13,800 nt of DNA from an uncultured Eubacterium sp. (GTDB taxonomy: Bacteria > Bacillota_A > Clostridia > Lachnospirales > Lachnospiraceae): the NCBI GenBank assembly GCA_947653505.1, contig CANTHI010000028.1, positions 1-13,800 on the forward strand. The letters run 5' to 3'. The notes under the pieces were generated by a model. That model was given only the letters and a program-made list of their open reading frames with translations. It was not told where the DNA came from and made no database searches. Below are positions 6,759 through 13,800 of the stretch, in pieces; position 1 is the first letter of the stretch, and every line of letters starts with the position of its first letter. The position numbers and the translations under genes are program-made.

Positions 6759-7945
6759 TGAAAATATTAGTGACAGGCGCGAAAGGATTTGTTGGAAAAA
6801 ATCTGACAGAAAACCTGAAAAATATCCGGGATAAGAAAGACCGGACAAGACCAGGACTTTCTATTGGTGAAATTTATGAATACGATACGGGTCTGGATGA
6901 AAGCGTTTTGGAGCGTTATTGTACAGACTGTGATTTTGTCTTTCATCTGGCAGGCGTGAACCGTCCGGAGGATCCGCGGGAATTTATGGATGGAAATTAT
7001 GGGCTGACAGCAAAGCTGCTGGGGTATTTAAAGGCGCACGGCAATTCCTGTCCGGTGATGCTGTCCTCATCCATACAGGCATCCCTGACCGGACGCTTTG
7101 TGGATTCTGCATATGGAAAAAGCAAGCTTGCAGCGGAAAAGCTGCTGTCGGCATATGCCAGTGAGACAGAAAGCAGGGTTCTCATATACCGGTTACAAAA
7201 TCTTTTTGGAAAATGGTGCAGGCCTGCGTATAATTCTGTTGTCGCAACGTTTTGCCATGCGGTTGCAAATGATCTGCCTTACGTGGTGGATGACCGGGAT
7301 ACGGAGCTGGAGCTGTTATATATCGATGATCTGGTAAAAGAACTGACAGACGCGCTGGAGTCAAAAGAGCACCGCAGCGGGAACAGCGTATATTGTTATG
7401 TGCCGGTGACATACCAGGTGACGCTTGGAAAGATTTGTGAGCTGCTGGAACAGTTTCACAGGCAGCCTGAGACGCTGATGTTTGCAAAGCTGCCGGATCC
7501 TTCTTTTGAAAAGAAGCTGTATGCTGTCTATATTTCTTTTCTGCCGGAAGAAAAAGCGATTTTTGACCTGCCTTCTGTCACAGATTCCCGCGGGTCTTTT
7601 ACAGAGTTTTTTAAGACGCGGTCTTTTGGACAGTTCGGCATCAATATCTCAAAACCTGGCATGACAAAAGGGCAGCACTGGCATAATACCAAGCTGGAGA
7701 TTTTTCTTGTTGTATCCGGTCAGGGCATGATAAGGGAGCGCAAAATCGGGACGGACGAAAATGGTGAATTGTATCCGGTCAGGGAATACCGTGTCAGTGG
7801 TGACAGGCTGCAGGCCGTTTATATGCTGCCAGGATACACACATAGTCTTATAAATTTATCAGACAGGGAAGATCTTGTGACGGTAATCTGGGCAGATGAA
7901 CGGTTCCGGCCGCAGCAGCCGGATACTTTTTCGGAGGATGTATAG
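6755..7945 (+). CDS. capF: CapF/FnlB-type bifunctional epimerase-reductase with C-terminal cupin
   Basis: This 396-residue enzyme is the second step to UDP-L-FucNAc: C3 epimerisation of the 4-keto sugar by the cupin domain, then C4 reduction by the SDR domain. The SDR part (1 to about 265) has VTGAKGFVGKN with Gly8, Gly11 and Gly14, FHLAGVNRPED, and the catalytic YGKSK (Tyr120, Lys124). The cupin part (about 270-396) carries a metal site, KGQHWHNTKLE, with His308, His310 and Glu315, plus His363 in PGYTHS. The IWADERF near the end is also typical. Length is slightly above S. aureus CapF. It overlaps capE by 4 bp (ATGA), with AGGAGA 12 nt before ATG 6755; ATG 6758 is an equally possible start. 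Confidence 0.92.
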   Translation: MMKILVTGAKGFVGKNLTENLKNIRDKKDRTRPGLSIGEIYEYDTGLDESVLERYCTDCDFVFHLAGVNRPEDPREFMDGNYGLTAKLLGYLKAHGNSCPVMLSSSIQASLTGRFVDSAYGKSKLAAEKLLSAYASETESRVLIYRLQNLFGKWCRPAYNSVVATFCHAVANDLPYVVDDRDTELELLYIDDLVKELTDALESKEHRSGNSVYCYVPVTYQVTLGKICELLEQFHRQPETLMFAKLPDPSFEKKLYAVYISFLPEEKAIFDLPSVTDSRGSFTEFFKTRSFGQFGINISKPGMTKGQHWHNTKLEIFLVVSGQGMIRERKIGTDENGELYPVREYRVSGDRLQAVYMLPGYTHSLINLSDREDLVTVIWADERFRPQQPDTFSEDV

Positions 7946-7972
7946 GATATGTGCACAAAATAAGGAGAATGT

Positions 7973-9166
7973 ATGAAACTGCCGGAATGGAAAAATAATG
8001 GAAGATTAAAACTGCTGATCATTGTTGGCACAAGGCCTGAGATTATCAGACTGTCTGAGGTGATTAAAAAATGCAGGAAATGTTTTGACACGATGTTATG
8101 CCATACAGGGCAGAATTATGATTATTATTTAAATGGCGTTTTTTTTAACGAGCTGGGGCTGGAAGCCGCGGATATAACGCTGGATGTGGCGGCTGGCAGT
8201 CCTGGCGCTACGATCGGAAATATTATCGCTGATTCGTATCAGCTGATGGACGGATTGAAGCCGGACGCGTTGCTTGTACTGGGAGATACCAATTCCTGCC
8301 TGTCTGCCATCAGTGCGAAACGGCTGCATATCCCAATCTTTCATATGGAAGCTGGCAACCGGTGCAAGGATGAATGTCTGCCGGAGGAGACAAACCGGCG
8401 CATTGTCGATATTATCTCAGATGTAAATCTGGCCTATTCCGGACATGCGCGCAGATATCTGGCTGAATGCGGCCTGCCGAAAGAGCGCACGTATGTTACC
8501 GGTTCTCCGATGGCGGAGGTACTAAGCTGCCATCTGCAGGAAATCCTGCATTCGGATGTGCTGGCACGGCTGGAAAAAGAAACGGGGGTATGTCTGATAC
8601 CGGAAAACTATATACTGCTGTCAGCGCACAGAGAGGAAAATATTGATACGGAGAAAAATTTTCTGTCTTTGTTTCAGGCGGTAAACGCCCTGGCCGGACG
8701 TTACCAGATGCCGGTCTTATATTCGTGTCATCCCAGAAGCCGCAGACGGCTGGAGCAGATGGAAGCGTCCGGGGATTTTCATCTGGCATCCGGAATCCTT
8801 GCGCATGAGCCTTTGGGCTTTTTTGATTATAATTATCTGCAGGCGCACGCGTTTTGCGTCGTTTCAGACAGCGGTACACTGCCGGAAGAAAGCAGCTATT
8901 TTACTTCTATTGGCAGACATTTTCCAGCTGTCTGCATCCGTACAAGCACAGAGCGTCCGGAAGCGCTCGACAAAGCATGCTTTGTACTGGCAGGTATCGA
9001 AAAGGACGGGCTGCTGCAGGCTGTGGAGATGGCCACGGCGCTGGATGCGTCTGGCTGGCATGGAACGCCGGTGCCGGATTATACGGATCTTAATGTGAGC
9101 ACAAAAGTGGTAACGATTATCCAGAGTTATACAGGGATTATTAACAGGTTTGTATGGAGGAAATGA
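7973..9166 (+). CDS. capG: UDP-sugar 2-epimerase, CapG/FnlC type (makes UDP-L-FucNAc)
   Basis: This 397-residue member of the non-hydrolysing UDP-GlcNAc 2-epimerase family is the last step to UDP-L-FucNAc, inverting C2 of the CapF product. Visible family segments are VGTRPEIIRLSEV (18-30), HTGQNYDY (44-51), LGDTNS (103-108), HMEAGNRCKDECLPEETNR (124-142), SAHREEN (217-223), SCHPRSRRR, and SDSGTLPEES, which binds UDP. HMEAGNRCKDE is characteristic of the FnlC/WbjD group rather than of WecB, and the position after CapE and CapF agrees. The start is set by AAGGAG 5 nt upstream (7962-7967). The gap to capF is 27 bp and to the next gene 3 bp. A plain WecB/MnaA making UDP-ManNAc is the alternative. 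Confidence 0.9.
   Translation: MKLPEWKNNGRLKLLIIVGTRPEIIRLSEVIKKCRKCFDTMLCHTGQNYDYYLNGVFFNELGLEAADITLDVAAGSPGATIGNIIADSYQLMDGLKPDALLVLGDTNSCLSAISAKRLHIPIFHMEAGNRCKDECLPEETNRRIVDIISDVNLAYSGHARRYLAECGLPKERTYVTGSPMAEVLSCHLQEILHSDVLARLEKETGVCLIPENYILLSAHREENIDTEKNFLSLFQAVNALAGRYQMPVLYSCHPRSRRRLEQMEASGDFHLASGILAHEPLGFFDYNYLQAHAFCVVSDSGTLPEESSYFTSIGRHFPAVCIRTSTERPEALDKACFVLAGIEKDGLLQAVEMATALDASGWHGTPVPDYTDLNVSTKVVTIIQSYTGIINRFVWRK
9156..9160 (+). promoter_or_regulatory. Ribosome binding site for a GTG start
   Basis: GGAGG inside the end of capG lies 9 nt before GTG 9170 and supports that codon. The next in-frame ATG (9245) lies 25 codons in, within the family's normal N-terminal extension, and has no comparable site. 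Confidence 0.6.
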
Positions 9167-9169
9167 TAC

Positions 9170-10399
9170 GTGGGAGAAATAATCGGTGGCTTTTTGGATC
9201 TGGACAGCTTTATCAGCCAGCATGTGATCAGACGGGAACAGAGTATGTTTCTGGATGATATAAAAGCAGGCTGGAACAGCATACAAACATCCATTTCTAA
9301 TGCAGACATACTCGTGATCGGAGGAGCCGGGAGTATCGGAAGCAGCTTTATCAAAGCGATTCTGCCCTTTGGACCGTCTGAACTGGTCATTGCAGACATC
9401 AATGAAAATGCACTTACTGAGCTGACCCGTGATCTGCGGTCAGAAAAAGGAACACAGGTGCCAGACAGCTATAGGACCTATCCGGTGGATTATGCGTCCG
9501 CGGCATTTGAAAAAATGTTCCGTGCGCATGGGGGATTCCGCATTGTGGCGAATTTTGCGGCGCATAAGCACGTCCGGACCGAAAAAGATATCTATGCGAT
9601 GGAGGCGATGCTTTACAATAATGTCATCCATGCCAGGACACTGCTGGAGCTTTTATGTGAGTTTCCACCAGAAAGTTATTTCTGTGTGTCTACCGATAAA
9701 GCGGTGAATCCGGTGAGTATCATGGGAGCCAGCAAACGCCTGATGGAAGATCTGATCTTTAGCTATTCGGACCGGTTTGCGGTAAAAACGGCAAGATTTG
9801 CAAATGTTGCATTTTCCAATGGTTCCCTGCCGGCAGGATTTCTGGAACGGATCCGCAGGCAGCAGCCGGTTTCGGCGCCATCCGATATCCGGCGGTATTT
9901 TGTTTCACCAGAAGAATCCGGTCAGATTTGTATGCTTGCATGTACACTTGGCAATAACAGGGAAATTTTTTTCCCAAAACTGGAAAAAGCGCAGATGATG
10001 ACATTTGATGGGATTGCAAAGGAGCTTCTTACAGCCTGTGGTTATGAGCCGCTGCCGTGCCAGTCGGATGAAGAGGCCGTTGCGGCGGCTCTGGAGCTGA
10101 GACGCGGAGCACGTGCCTGGCCGGTGCGTTTTTCAAAATCAGATACATCAGGAGAAAAGCCGTATGAGGAGTTTTACACAAAGACAGAGCATGTGGAACG
10201 CGGGAGATTTCAGGCTCTGGGAGTTATTACGGATAAGGAAAGACCAGACAGAAAAAAACTGGACCAGATGATCCTGCAGCTGCAGGAAGCATTTGAAAAA
10301 AGAGATACTGATAAGGACATGATTGTCCGGATTCTGCAGTCCTATCTTCCGCATTTTGCTCATAGAGAGACCGGAAAGTCGTTAGATGACAAAATGTAA
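9170..10399 (+). CDS. Soluble NDP-sugar 4,6-dehydratase-like protein (CapD/PglF family, LegB-like role)
   Basis: This 409-residue protein has an N-terminal extension of about 45 residues, then an SDR fold of the polysaccharide-biosynthesis CapD family: VIGGAGSIGSSF (49-60), ADINENALTELTRDLR (75-90), FAAHKHVRTE (129-138), and STDKAVNPVSIMGASKR (174-190) with the Thr175-Asp176-Lys177 triad expected for 4,6-dehydratases and Met185/Lys189 in place of YxxxK. A late SGEKPYEEF corresponds to the family's RPGEKLYEEL motif. There are no membrane segments, unlike the PglF-type protein at the end of the operon. The likely reaction is UDP-GlcNAc to its 4-keto-6-deoxy sugar, feeding the LegC-like aminotransferase that follows 26 bp later. 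A different UDP-sugar substrate or a non-redundant epimerase role cannot be excluded. Confidence 0.8.
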   Translation: MGEIIGGFLDLDSFISQHVIRREQSMFLDDIKAGWNSIQTSISNADILVIGGAGSIGSSFIKAILPFGPSELVIADINENALTELTRDLRSEKGTQVPDSYRTYPVDYASAAFEKMFRAHGGFRIVANFAAHKHVRTEKDIYAMEAMLYNNVIHARTLLELLCEFPPESYFCVSTDKAVNPVSIMGASKRLMEDLIFSYSDRFAVKTARFANVAFSNGSLPAGFLERIRRQQPVSAPSDIRRYFVSPEESGQICMLACTLGNNREIFFPKLEKAQMMTFDGIAKELLTACGYEPLPCQSDEEAVAAALELRRGARAWPVRFSKSDTSGEKPYEEFYTKTEHVERGRFQALGVITDKERPDRKKLDQMILQLQEAFEKRDTDKDMIVRILQSYLPHFAHRETGKSLDDKM

Positions 10400-10425
10400 A
10401 CAAAAAAGCAAAGGAAGTATAGAAA

Positions 10426-11637
10426 ATGGGTAAATACATCCCTCTTTCCGTGCCGAATCTGGCCGGAAATGAACAAAAATATGTGAAACATGCAATCGCG
10501 CAGACCTGGGTTTCTACGGGCGGCGCATATGTGACAGAGTTTGAGCGGCAGCTTGCCGGATTTCTGGGCGTGGAGCAGGTAGCAGCCTGTCAGAGCGGTA
10601 CCTCGGCGCTGCATCTGTCACTGGCAGAGTGCGGAGTGCGGCATCAGGATGTGGTGATTGTACCAGCGCTTACGTTTATAGCCGCGGTGAATCCGGTTTT
10701 ATATCAGTCTGCGGAGCCGGTATTTATGGATTGTGATGACAGTCTTTGTATGGATCCGGTAAAATTAAGGGCATTTTGCGAACAGGAGTGTGCGTATTGT
10801 GACGGAAAGCTGCTGTATCATAAAAAACATGTCAAAGCGCTGGTGATTGTACATGTGTTTGGAAATATGGCTGATATGGAAGCATTGATGGATATCGCAA
10901 AGGCTTATCGCCTGACCGTGATAGAAGATGCGACAGAAGCGCTTGGCACACGTTATGAGAGCGGGCGCTATGCCGGAAAGTATGCGGGTACGATCGGGGA
11001 TTTCGGTGCGTTTAGCTTTAATGGAAATAAAATCATTACAACAGGCGGAGGCGGGGCAGTCACTGCAAAGAACCCTGCCCATACAGAGCATATGCGTTAT
11101 CTTTCGGCGCAGGCAAAAGATGATCCCCGGTTTTATATTCATCATGAGGCAGGGTATAATTACCGTATGACGAATCTGCAGGCAGCGCTTGGCGTGGCAC
11201 AGATGGAACAGCTGCCAGCTTTTTTAGAGATAAAACAGAAAAATTATGTACGGTATCAGACACTCATTGCGGATATACCATATTGTGAGCTGCTGCCGTT
11301 TCGTGACGGTACAAGGCCCAATTACTGGTTTTATTCGCTGAACATCCATGTAAAAGCTCTTGCGGCCGATGTGCGCAAAATTATGGAAGAGCTGGAACAT
11401 CAGGGGATTCAGACCAGGATGATCTGGGGGCTGATTCATGAGCAGAAGCCTTATAAAGACTGCTACGCTTATCAGATCCGGCAGGCAGTGGCTTATGGGA
11501 AAAGTATTTTAAATCTGCCGTGTTCTACAAATCTGACAGAGGATGATGTGAATTATGTAAGCAGCCGGATCCGGGAGCTGTCTGACCATGCCGCCTTTTG
11601 GCGGCAGGAGAAAAACAGTGAGGAGTCGTTATCATGA
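10426..11637 (+). CDS. PLP-dependent sugar aminotransferase, DegT/DnrJ/EryC1/StrS family, LegC/PglE-like
   Basis: This 403-residue aminotransferase is predicted to transfer an amino group from glutamate to C4 of a UDP-4-keto-6-deoxy-HexNAc, giving UDP-2-acetamido-4-amino-2,4,6-trideoxyhexose. It has the N-terminal IPLSVPNLAGNEQKYV typical of LegC-type members, QSGTSALHLSL (56-66) for PLP phosphate binding, VIEDATEALGTRY (165-177) with the ring-binding Asp168, and the Schiff-base Lys202 in SFNGNKIITTGGGGAV. The C-terminal half has the usual YNYRMTNLQAALGVAQ. AAGGAAG (10411-10417) precedes the ATG. It sits between two 4,6-dehydratase genes. Its 4-amino product is the natural acceptor for the PglD/NeuD-like domain encoded at 2204-3247, the only such acyltransferase in the window. 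Confidence 0.9.
   Translation: MGKYIPLSVPNLAGNEQKYVKHAIAQTWVSTGGAYVTEFERQLAGFLGVEQVAACQSGTSALHLSLAECGVRHQDVVIVPALTFIAAVNPVLYQSAEPVFMDCDDSLCMDPVKLRAFCEQECAYCDGKLLYHKKHVKALVIVHVFGNMADMEALMDIAKAYRLTVIEDATEALGTRYESGRYAGKYAGTIGDFGAFSFNGNKIITTGGGGAVTAKNPAHTEHMRYLSAQAKDDPRFYIHHEAGYNYRMTNLQAALGVAQMEQLPAFLEIKQKNYVRYQTLIADIPYCELLPFRDGTRPNYWFYSLNIHVKALAADVRKIMEELEHQGIQTRMIWGLIHEQKPYKDCYAYQIRQAVAYGKSILNLPCSTNLTEDDVNYVSSRIRELSDHAAFWRQEKNSEESLS
11589..11606 (+). other. Perfect 7-bp hairpin near the end of the aminotransferase gene
   Basis: TGCCGCC-TTTT-GGCGGCA forms a perfect 7-bp stem with a 4-nt loop, still inside the coding region. It ends 13 nt before the GAGGAG ribosome site of the next gene. No T-run follows, so it is not an intrinsic terminator. 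An effect on translation coupling or mRNA stability is possible but unproven. Confidence 0.5.
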
Positions 11638-13484
11638 GCAGGAAAGCCGGAACAGGCGCAAAAGCGGCGGCGCTTCTGCTGCTGGATATTCTGGCAGTAT
11701 ACCTGTCCAGTTTTCTGGCGCTGGCGATCCGCTTTGAACTGAATATTTCAAAAATCGAGCCCCGATTTATAGAATCCGCTTACCGCTATCTGGCGGTGAA
11801 TATCATCTGCACGGTTGTTGTCTTTTATTTCATGAGGCTGTATGCAAGCCTGTGGAAGTATGCAAGTATGCAGGAAATGTGCAGTGTTGTGTTTGCTGTG
11901 GCGCTTTCCGGTGTTCTGCAGTTTGCGGGAATGCATGGATTGGGAATGCAGATGCCGCGCAGTTATTATATTCTGTATGTTCTGCTGCTGCTCATTCTGG
12001 TATCATGTACCCGGTTTGGTTATCGTTTTTTCCGCTTTTTTCGCAACGGGCACGGTTCCGTGCAAAAAGGCGTTGCCAACGTTATGGTCATTGGAGCGGG
12101 GGATGCCGGAGCGGCGATTTTAAAAGAAATGCGTCTGAGTAAATTTGTGACACAGCAGGTCAGGTGCTTTATCGATGACAGTCCATCCAAGCAGGGAAAA
12201 TATATTCAGGGATGTCCGGTGGCAGGAGGCAGGGACCAGATTCTGGAAGCGGTATGGGAGTACGGGATCGAAAAAATCATCATCGCGATACCGACGGCGT
12301 CCGGCAGGACAATACGGGAAATTCTGGAAATCTGCCAGCAGACCGGGTGCGAGGTTAAAATCCTGCCAGGCGCCTATCAGCTGATTAACGGAGAGGTCAG
12401 TATCTCAAAGCTGCGTGAAGTAAAAATAGAAGATCTGCTTGGCCGGGATCAGATCCGGATCGATCTGGATGAAATACCAGGCTATGTCAAAGGGCAGACG
12501 GTACTTGTAACCGGAGCCGGAGGCTCCATCGGGAGCGAGATCTGCCGCCAGCTGGCACGGCATAAGGTAGGCAGACTGATTCTTGTCGATATCTATGAGA
12601 ACAATATCTACGATATCCAGCAGGAGCTGGCCCATGACTATCCGCAGCTGCAACTGACCGCGCTGATCGCTTCCGTGCGCAACACACACCGGATCCATGA
12701 GATTATGGAAACATACAGACCGGCTGTCGTCTATCATGCGGCGGCGCATAAGCACGTCCCGCTGATGGAAGAAAGTCCGAATGAAGCGGTCAAAAATAAT
12801 GTCTTTGGCACTTACAAGACAGCTGAGGCAGCCGGCAGATACGGTGTCAGGCGGTTTGTGCTGATTTCTACAGACAAGGCGGTGAATCCTACGAATATTA
12901 TGGGGGCTTCCAAGCGTATCTGTGAAATGATTATCCAGATGATGGACAAGCGTTATAAGACAGAATTTGCGGCAGTACGCTTTGGAAATGTGATCGGCAG
13001 CAATGGAAGTGTGATTCCACTGTTTCAAAAGCAGATCGCGCAGGGCGGCCCGGTCACGGTAACACATCCGGATATCGTGCGTTATTTCATGACGATTCCG
13101 GAGGCTGTGGCGCTTGTACTGCAGGCCGGAGCCTATGCAAAGGGAGGAGAGATCTTTGTGCTGGATATGGGTGAGCCAGTAAAGATTCTGGATCTGGCCA
13201 GAAATCTGATCCGCCTGTCTGGCTGTACGGCAGGGGAGGATATTGAAATCCGCTTTACCGGCCTGCGGCCCGGGGAAAAGCTGTATGAAGAGCTTTTAAT
13301 GGATGAAGAAGGGCTCGCAGATACGAAAAACAGTCTGATACATATTGGAAAGCCGCTGGATTTTGATGAAGAAAAACTGATGGAACAGTTAAAGGAGCTA
13401 AAGAAAGCCGCAGATGGAGACAGTGCGGGAATCCGGCGTATGGTAAAGGAAATCGTGCCGACGTATCGGATGAATGAAAAATAA
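11634..13484 (+). CDS. Membrane-anchored UDP-GlcNAc 4,6-dehydratase, PglF/CapD type
   Basis: This 616-residue inner-membrane enzyme converts UDP-GlcNAc to UDP-2-acetamido-2,6-dideoxy-alpha-D-xylo-hexos-4-ulose. Four hydrophobic segments lie at about 11-33, 51-69, 82-103 and 111-128. A first Rossmann fold follows (VIGAGDAG, 152-159), then the catalytic SDR domain: TGAGGSIG (293-300), YHAAAHKHVPLMEE (367-380), and STDKAVNPTNIMGASKR (412-428) with Thr413-Asp414-Lys415 and Met423/Lys427. GLRPGEKLYEELLMDEEG (543-560) is the conserved late motif. The length is typical of PglF/CapD/WbpM. It overlaps the aminotransferase gene by 4 bp, with GAGGAG 8 nt before the ATG. It is the last gene of the operon. 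Together with the aminotransferase and the PglD-like domain it mirrors the PglF-PglE-PglD route to UDP-diNAc-bacillosamine. Confidence 0.93.
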   Translation: MSRKAGTGAKAAALLLLDILAVYLSSFLALAIRFELNISKIEPRFIESAYRYLAVNIICTVVVFYFMRLYASLWKYASMQEMCSVVFAVALSGVLQFAGMHGLGMQMPRSYYILYVLLLLILVSCTRFGYRFFRFFRNGHGSVQKGVANVMVIGAGDAGAAILKEMRLSKFVTQQVRCFIDDSPSKQGKYIQGCPVAGGRDQILEAVWEYGIEKIIIAIPTASGRTIREILEICQQTGCEVKILPGAYQLINGEVSISKLREVKIEDLLGRDQIRIDLDEIPGYVKGQTVLVTGAGGSIGSEICRQLARHKVGRLILVDIYENNIYDIQQELAHDYPQLQLTALIASVRNTHRIHEIMETYRPAVVYHAAAHKHVPLMEESPNEAVKNNVFGTYKTAEAAGRYGVRRFVLISTDKAVNPTNIMGASKRICEMIIQMMDKRYKTEFAAVRFGNVIGSNGSVIPLFQKQIAQGGPVTVTHPDIVRYFMTIPEAVALVLQAGAYAKGGEIFVLDMGEPVKILDLARNLIRLSGCTAGEDIEIRFTGLRPGEKLYEELLMDEEGLADTKNSLIHIGKPLDFDEEKLMEQLKELKKAADGDSAGIRRMVKEIVPTYRMNEK

Positions 13485-13500
13485 ATACACAGACTATCCG

Positions 13501-13537
13501 GCGGGAAGGATACAGCAATGTCCTTCCCGCTATTTTT
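13501..13537 (+). terminator. Intrinsic terminator closing the operon
   Basis: A perfect 10-bp stem (GCGGGAAGGA at 13501-13510 with TCCTTCCCGC at 13521-13530) around a 10-nt loop is followed by TATTTTT. It begins 16 bp after the stop codon of the PglF-type gene, as expected for a rho-independent terminator at the end of the transcription unit. Confidence 0.9.
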
Positions 13538-13540
13538 CAC

Positions 13541-13800
13541 GGGTCAGGAACGCGCAGGGTCTGCCCTATAGGCACGAACTTAAGTGGAAATGCAACAATT
13601 TACATAAAAATGTTACTTTTTGGCTATGCGGACGCCGGATGGGAGGCGTTGGCCTGTCTGCCTGTGACTTTTCCAGAATGTAAGAAGCTCCAGGCATTCT
13701 GCTTCTGGTCTATGGTACCGGACGGGCGCGACACCTGGTTCGCTCCTGGCTACCGCCAGCAGCTAAAGGTGCCGCTTCGGCTTCGCCGCCTGTGTATCGG
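13541..13800. other. Region after the operon with no recognised gene
   Basis: These 260 bases follow the terminator. One plus-strand frame is open from ATG 13610 to the window edge (about 63 codons, beginning MLLFGYADAGWEALACLPV). It has no convincing ribosome site and no family I recognise, so it may be the start of a gene or chance. The GC-rich last 120 bases contain short hairpins, for example CTGGC-TACC-GCCAG (13746-13759) and GCCG-CTT-CGGC near 13771. That could point to a structured RNA or a repeat element, but no known class is recognisable. No tRNA, rRNA or clear promoter is seen. Confidence 0.3.

Noticed and set aside
11589..11606. Terminator between the aminotransferase and the PglF-type gene
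   Set aside because: The hairpin lies inside the coding sequence and is not followed by a T-run; the next gene overlaps by 4 bp and looks cotranscribed.
12405..13067. 220-residue ORF on the minus strand
   Set aside because: It is antisense to the catalytic domain of the PglF-type dehydratase, has no recognisable motifs, and is explained by codon bias of the real gene.
13474..13683. Small plus-strand ORF of 69 codons after the last gene
   Set aside because: It starts inside the PglF-type gene and reads through the terminator stem. It has no ribosome site of its own and a low-quality composition.

Overview
The window is a compact, all plus-strand nucleotide-sugar biosynthesis cluster. It most resembles an anaerobic Firmicute of the Clostridia, plausibly a Lachnospiraceae-type gut organism. 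That placement is an inference from strong AAGGAG-type ribosome sites, occasional GTG and TTG starts, mid-range GC content and gene families; nothing in the window fixes the taxon. Ten complete genes lie between a partial gene at the left edge and an intrinsic terminator at about 13.5 kb. Most junctions overlap or have gaps under 30 bp, so the block reads as one operon. The single larger internal gap (76 bp) holds a 10-bp tandem repeat.

Left module (226-5635): a complete but abnormal 2-oxo acid dehydrogenase system. It encodes an E1 alpha-beta fusion (TPP-dependent decarboxylase), an 'E2-like' protein, a lipoate-protein ligase and a dihydrolipoamide dehydrogenase (E3). The E2-like protein has an N-terminal lipoyl domain and a peripheral subunit-binding-like segment. 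The usual CoA-acyltransferase (CAT) domain is replaced by a NeuD/PglD-type left-handed beta-helix sugar N-acyltransferase. No CAT domain is present anywhere in the window. The inferred job is to decarboxylate a 2-oxo acid, load the acyl group on the lipoyl arm, and pass it directly to an amino-sugar nucleotide instead of to CoA. E3 would re-oxidise the arm.

Middle module (5712-9166): CapE/FnlA, CapF/FnlB and CapG/FnlC homologues, the three-enzyme route from UDP-GlcNAc to UDP-L-FucNAc.

Right module (9170-13484): a soluble UDP-sugar 4,6-dehydratase-like protein, a LegC/PglE-like PLP aminotransferase and a membrane-anchored PglF/CapD-type 4,6-dehydratase. Together they should make a UDP-2-acetamido-4-amino-2,4,6-trideoxyhexose. 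That is the kind of substrate PglD-type enzymes acylate, and no other PglD/NeuD homologue is present in the window, so the acceptor for the lipoyl-linked acyltransferase is probably made here.

The simplest reading is a surface-glycan cluster supplying UDP-L-FucNAc and a 4-N-acylated trideoxy-diamino sugar whose acyl group comes from a dedicated oxo-acid dehydrogenase. The terminator at 13501-13537 closes the block. The last 260 bases hold no recognisable gene.
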